From: Alphaproteobacteria bacterium
GTDB lineage: Bacteria > Pseudomonadota > Alphaproteobacteria > Rickettsiales > VGDC01
Direction of reading: 5' to 3'
Assembly (NCBI GenBank): GCA_016869895.1
Contig: VGDC01000084.1
Location: 1 to 7,637 of the forward strand
Length of the DNA: 7,637 nt
Both the position numbers and the translations under genes were made by a program. Below, in pieces: positions 6,426 to 7,637 of this stretch (its first letter is position 1; every line of letters begins with the position of its first letter). The notes under the pieces are model-generated. The model worked only from the letters and a program-made list of their open reading frames with translations. It did not search any database and was not told where the DNA came from.

Positions 6426-7438
6426 TGCAGGATGACGCCGCTTTCTTCGGTCTCCCACTGGAAGCGGCGGTCTTCATCGGCGTGTTGCTGGTCATGCTGC
6501 TTTTATCGCCCGCTTTCCTTGCCATTTCCGGCGGCGGCAAGCCTAACACCCGCAAACAGCGCAAGAAGCTGGAAGAACGCCTCAAAAAATCCGCCACCAA
6601 ACAGGTGGAAGAGACCTCTACCCAGAGTTTGCGGCGTGCCGAGGGCGACAAATCCCTCCCCTTCCTTTCCCGCACCGTCGGGCAATGGCGTGTCGCCGCC
6701 GTCCTGCGCGCCCGCATCGCCCGCGCAGGGATGACCGTCAGCGCGGAACGCTACCTCCTCAACACCTTCCTGCTCTTCTGTGCGCTGGTCGGACTGCCTG
6801 TCCTGCTCGGCAAATCGCCGCTGCTCTTCGGTCTGCTGGGCATCGTCGCCTCGCTGGGCATCCCCCATATGGTGGTGAATTTCCGCATCAAGCGGCGCAC
6901 CAAGAAGTTCCTGCTGCTCTTCCCCGATGCCATCGACCTTATCGTGCGCGGTTTGCGCGCGGGTTTGCCCGTCACGGAATCCATCAAGATGGTCTCCCGC
7001 GAAATCGACCCGCCCGTGGGCGACATCTTTCAGGCGATGACGGAAAAAATGGCGCTGGGCGTGCCGCTGGAGCGCACGCTTTATGAGACTGCGCAGAAAT
7101 ACGGCATCACCGAATTCGACTTCTTCGTGACCAGCATCGTCCTGCAACGCGAGACGGGCGGCAACCTGTCGGAAATCCTCTCCAACCTCTCAGAAGCCTT
7201 GCGCAACCGCACGATGATGCGCATGAAAATCAAAGCGATGTCCTCTGAGGCGAAAGCCTCGATGTATATCATCGGCGCGCTGCCCTTCGTGGTACTGCTC
7301 GCCCTGTGGGTGATGTCGCCCGAATACCTCGCCCCGCTCATCGATGATTTCCGCGGGAATATCGCGCTAGTGCTGGCGGGGGGCATGCTATCGACCGGCA
7401 TCTATATTATGGTCAAGATGACCCAATTCGAGATTTAG
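6425..7438 (+). CDS. tadB: Tad/Flp pilus inner-membrane platform protein TadB
   Basis: The protein is 337 residues from ATG 6425. GGAG at 6413-6416 is 8 bases upstream of this ATG, which favours it over the GTG at 6422. A hydrophobic N-terminal segment (about 13-34, AAVFIGVLLVMLLLSPAFLAI) is followed by a basic, charged cytoplasmic stretch (39-80). Two close membrane segments (about 111-149) come next. A T2SSF (GspF-like) domain covers about 165-295, with FPDAIDLIVRGLRAGLPVTESI (166-187) and LQRETGGNLSEILSNLSEALRNR (240-262) as its clearest family blocks. Two more membrane segments close the protein (about 277-297 and 312-331). TadB and TadC are GspF-like paralogues that form the platform coupling the CpaF motor to pilin assembly. 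The TGATG overlap with cpaF implies translational coupling, keeping ATPase and platform in step. Confidence 0.95.
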   Translation: MQDDAAFFGLPLEAAVFIGVLLVMLLLSPAFLAISGGGKPNTRKQRKKLEERLKKSATKQVEETSTQSLRRAEGDKSLPFLSRTVGQWRVAAVLRARIARAGMTVSAERYLLNTFLLFCALVGLPVLLGKSPLLFGLLGIVASLGIPHMVVNFRIKRRTKKFLLLFPDAIDLIVRGLRAGLPVTESIKMVSREIDPPVGDIFQAMTEKMALGVPLERTLYETAQKYGITEFDFFVTSIVLQRETGGNLSEILSNLSEALRNRTMMRMKIKAMSSEAKASMYIIGALPFVVLLALWVMSPEYLAPLIDDFRGNIALVLAGGMLSTGIYIMVKMTQFEI

Positions 7439-7445
7439 GCAGGAC

Positions 7446-7637
7446 ATGACCCCAGGCCAGGCCATAGACATCGGCGTTCTCCTTGCACCTTACGGCGTGT
7501 CGGTGCAGGATCTCTATGTCTTCCTTGCCGCCATCGCCGCCTTTTTTACGGTGGTCGCGGTGGGTCGCGTGTTCATTCAGCGCAACACCTTCGCCCCTCG
7601 CCTGAAACTGCTTCAGGAACGCCGTCAGGCACTGCGC
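7446..7637 (+). CDS. tadC: Tad/Flp pilus inner-membrane platform protein TadC, N-terminal part, cut by the window end
   Basis: An open frame starts at ATG 7446, 7 bases after the tadB TAG, and runs 64 codons to the window edge without a stop. AGG at 7437-7439 is 6 bases upstream; AGGA at 7441-7444 is too close to serve. The visible part reads MTPGQAIDIGVLLAPYGVSV, then a membrane segment (about 24-41, YVFLAAIAAFFTVVAVG), then a basic cytoplasmic stretch ending PRLKLLQERRQALR. That short hydrophobic segment followed by an 'R-L-K-x-L-x-E-R-R-x-x-L' stretch matches the TadC N-terminus as I know it, and tadC is the expected gene after tadB. The T2SSF domain that would prove the identity lies beyond the window. 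Confidence 0.83.
   Translation, partial: MTPGQAIDIGVLLAPYGVSVQDLYVFLAAIAAFFTVVAVGRVFIQRNTFAPRLKLLQERRQALR

Noticed and set aside
5082..6458. Minus-strand 458-codon ORF over cpaF
   Set aside because: Same explanation: it is in the aligned reverse frame of cpaF, which has complete ATPase motifs, and its stop is simply the reverse of a sense TCA serine codon at 5082.
1..7637. Mobile element, CRISPR array, tRNA/rRNA or novel defence-type system
   Set aside because: No terminal repeats, transposase, integrase, spaced repeats or RNA-gene signatures were seen; every long coding stretch is accounted for by the EAL gene and the known Tad pilus genes.

Overview
The window is the core of a Tad (tight adherence, Flp-type IVb pilus) assembly operon, read entirely on the + strand. 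The sequence is GC-rich, with A/T concentrated in one intergenic gap. The gene order cpaB-cpaC-cpaD-cpaE-cpaF-tadB-tadC and the presence of a CpaD-type lipoprotein point to an alphaproteobacterium. I cannot name the genus from sequence alone.

Layout: positions 2-289 hold the C-terminal end of an EAL-domain protein (cyclic-di-GMP phosphodiesterase type) whose start lies outside the window. Positions 290-470 are an A/T-rich gap with an imperfect hairpin, T-rich direct repeats and weak promoter-like sequence; it probably carries the operon promoter. Then come cpaB (471-1421), cpaC (1425-3056), cpaD (3066-3707), cpaE/tadZ (3711-4913), a 63-base gap with a small hairpin, cpaF/tadA (4977-6425), tadB (6425-7438) and the first 64 codons of tadC (7446 to the window end). 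Gaps are 3 to 9 bases, or the genes overlap, everywhere except cpaE-cpaF, so this reads as one transcription unit. tadB and cpaF overlap by one base (TGATG).

How the parts work together, from family knowledge: CpaC forms the outer-membrane secretin channel, helped by the lipoprotein CpaD and the periplasmic SAF-domain protein CpaB. CpaE (TadZ), a receiver-like/ParA-MinD-like protein, places the machine in the cell, often at a pole. CpaF (TadA) is the hexameric ATPase that powers pilus extension (and in some species retraction) through the inner-membrane platform TadB-TadC. The pilin gene (flp/pilA), the prepilin peptidase (cpaA/tadV) and the pseudopilins (tadE/F/G) are not in the window. The upstream neighbour of cpaB is the EAL gene rather than cpaA or a pilin.

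I found no new system. The points worth a second look are the EAL gene next to the pilus operon, the operon leader, the doubly atypical CpaE (Glu at the receiver phosphosite, no lysine in the P-loop), the long proline-rich tail of CpaC, the cpaE-cpaF hairpin with a 12-codon mini-ORF, and a very long antisense open frame that is almost certainly a codon-usage artefact.
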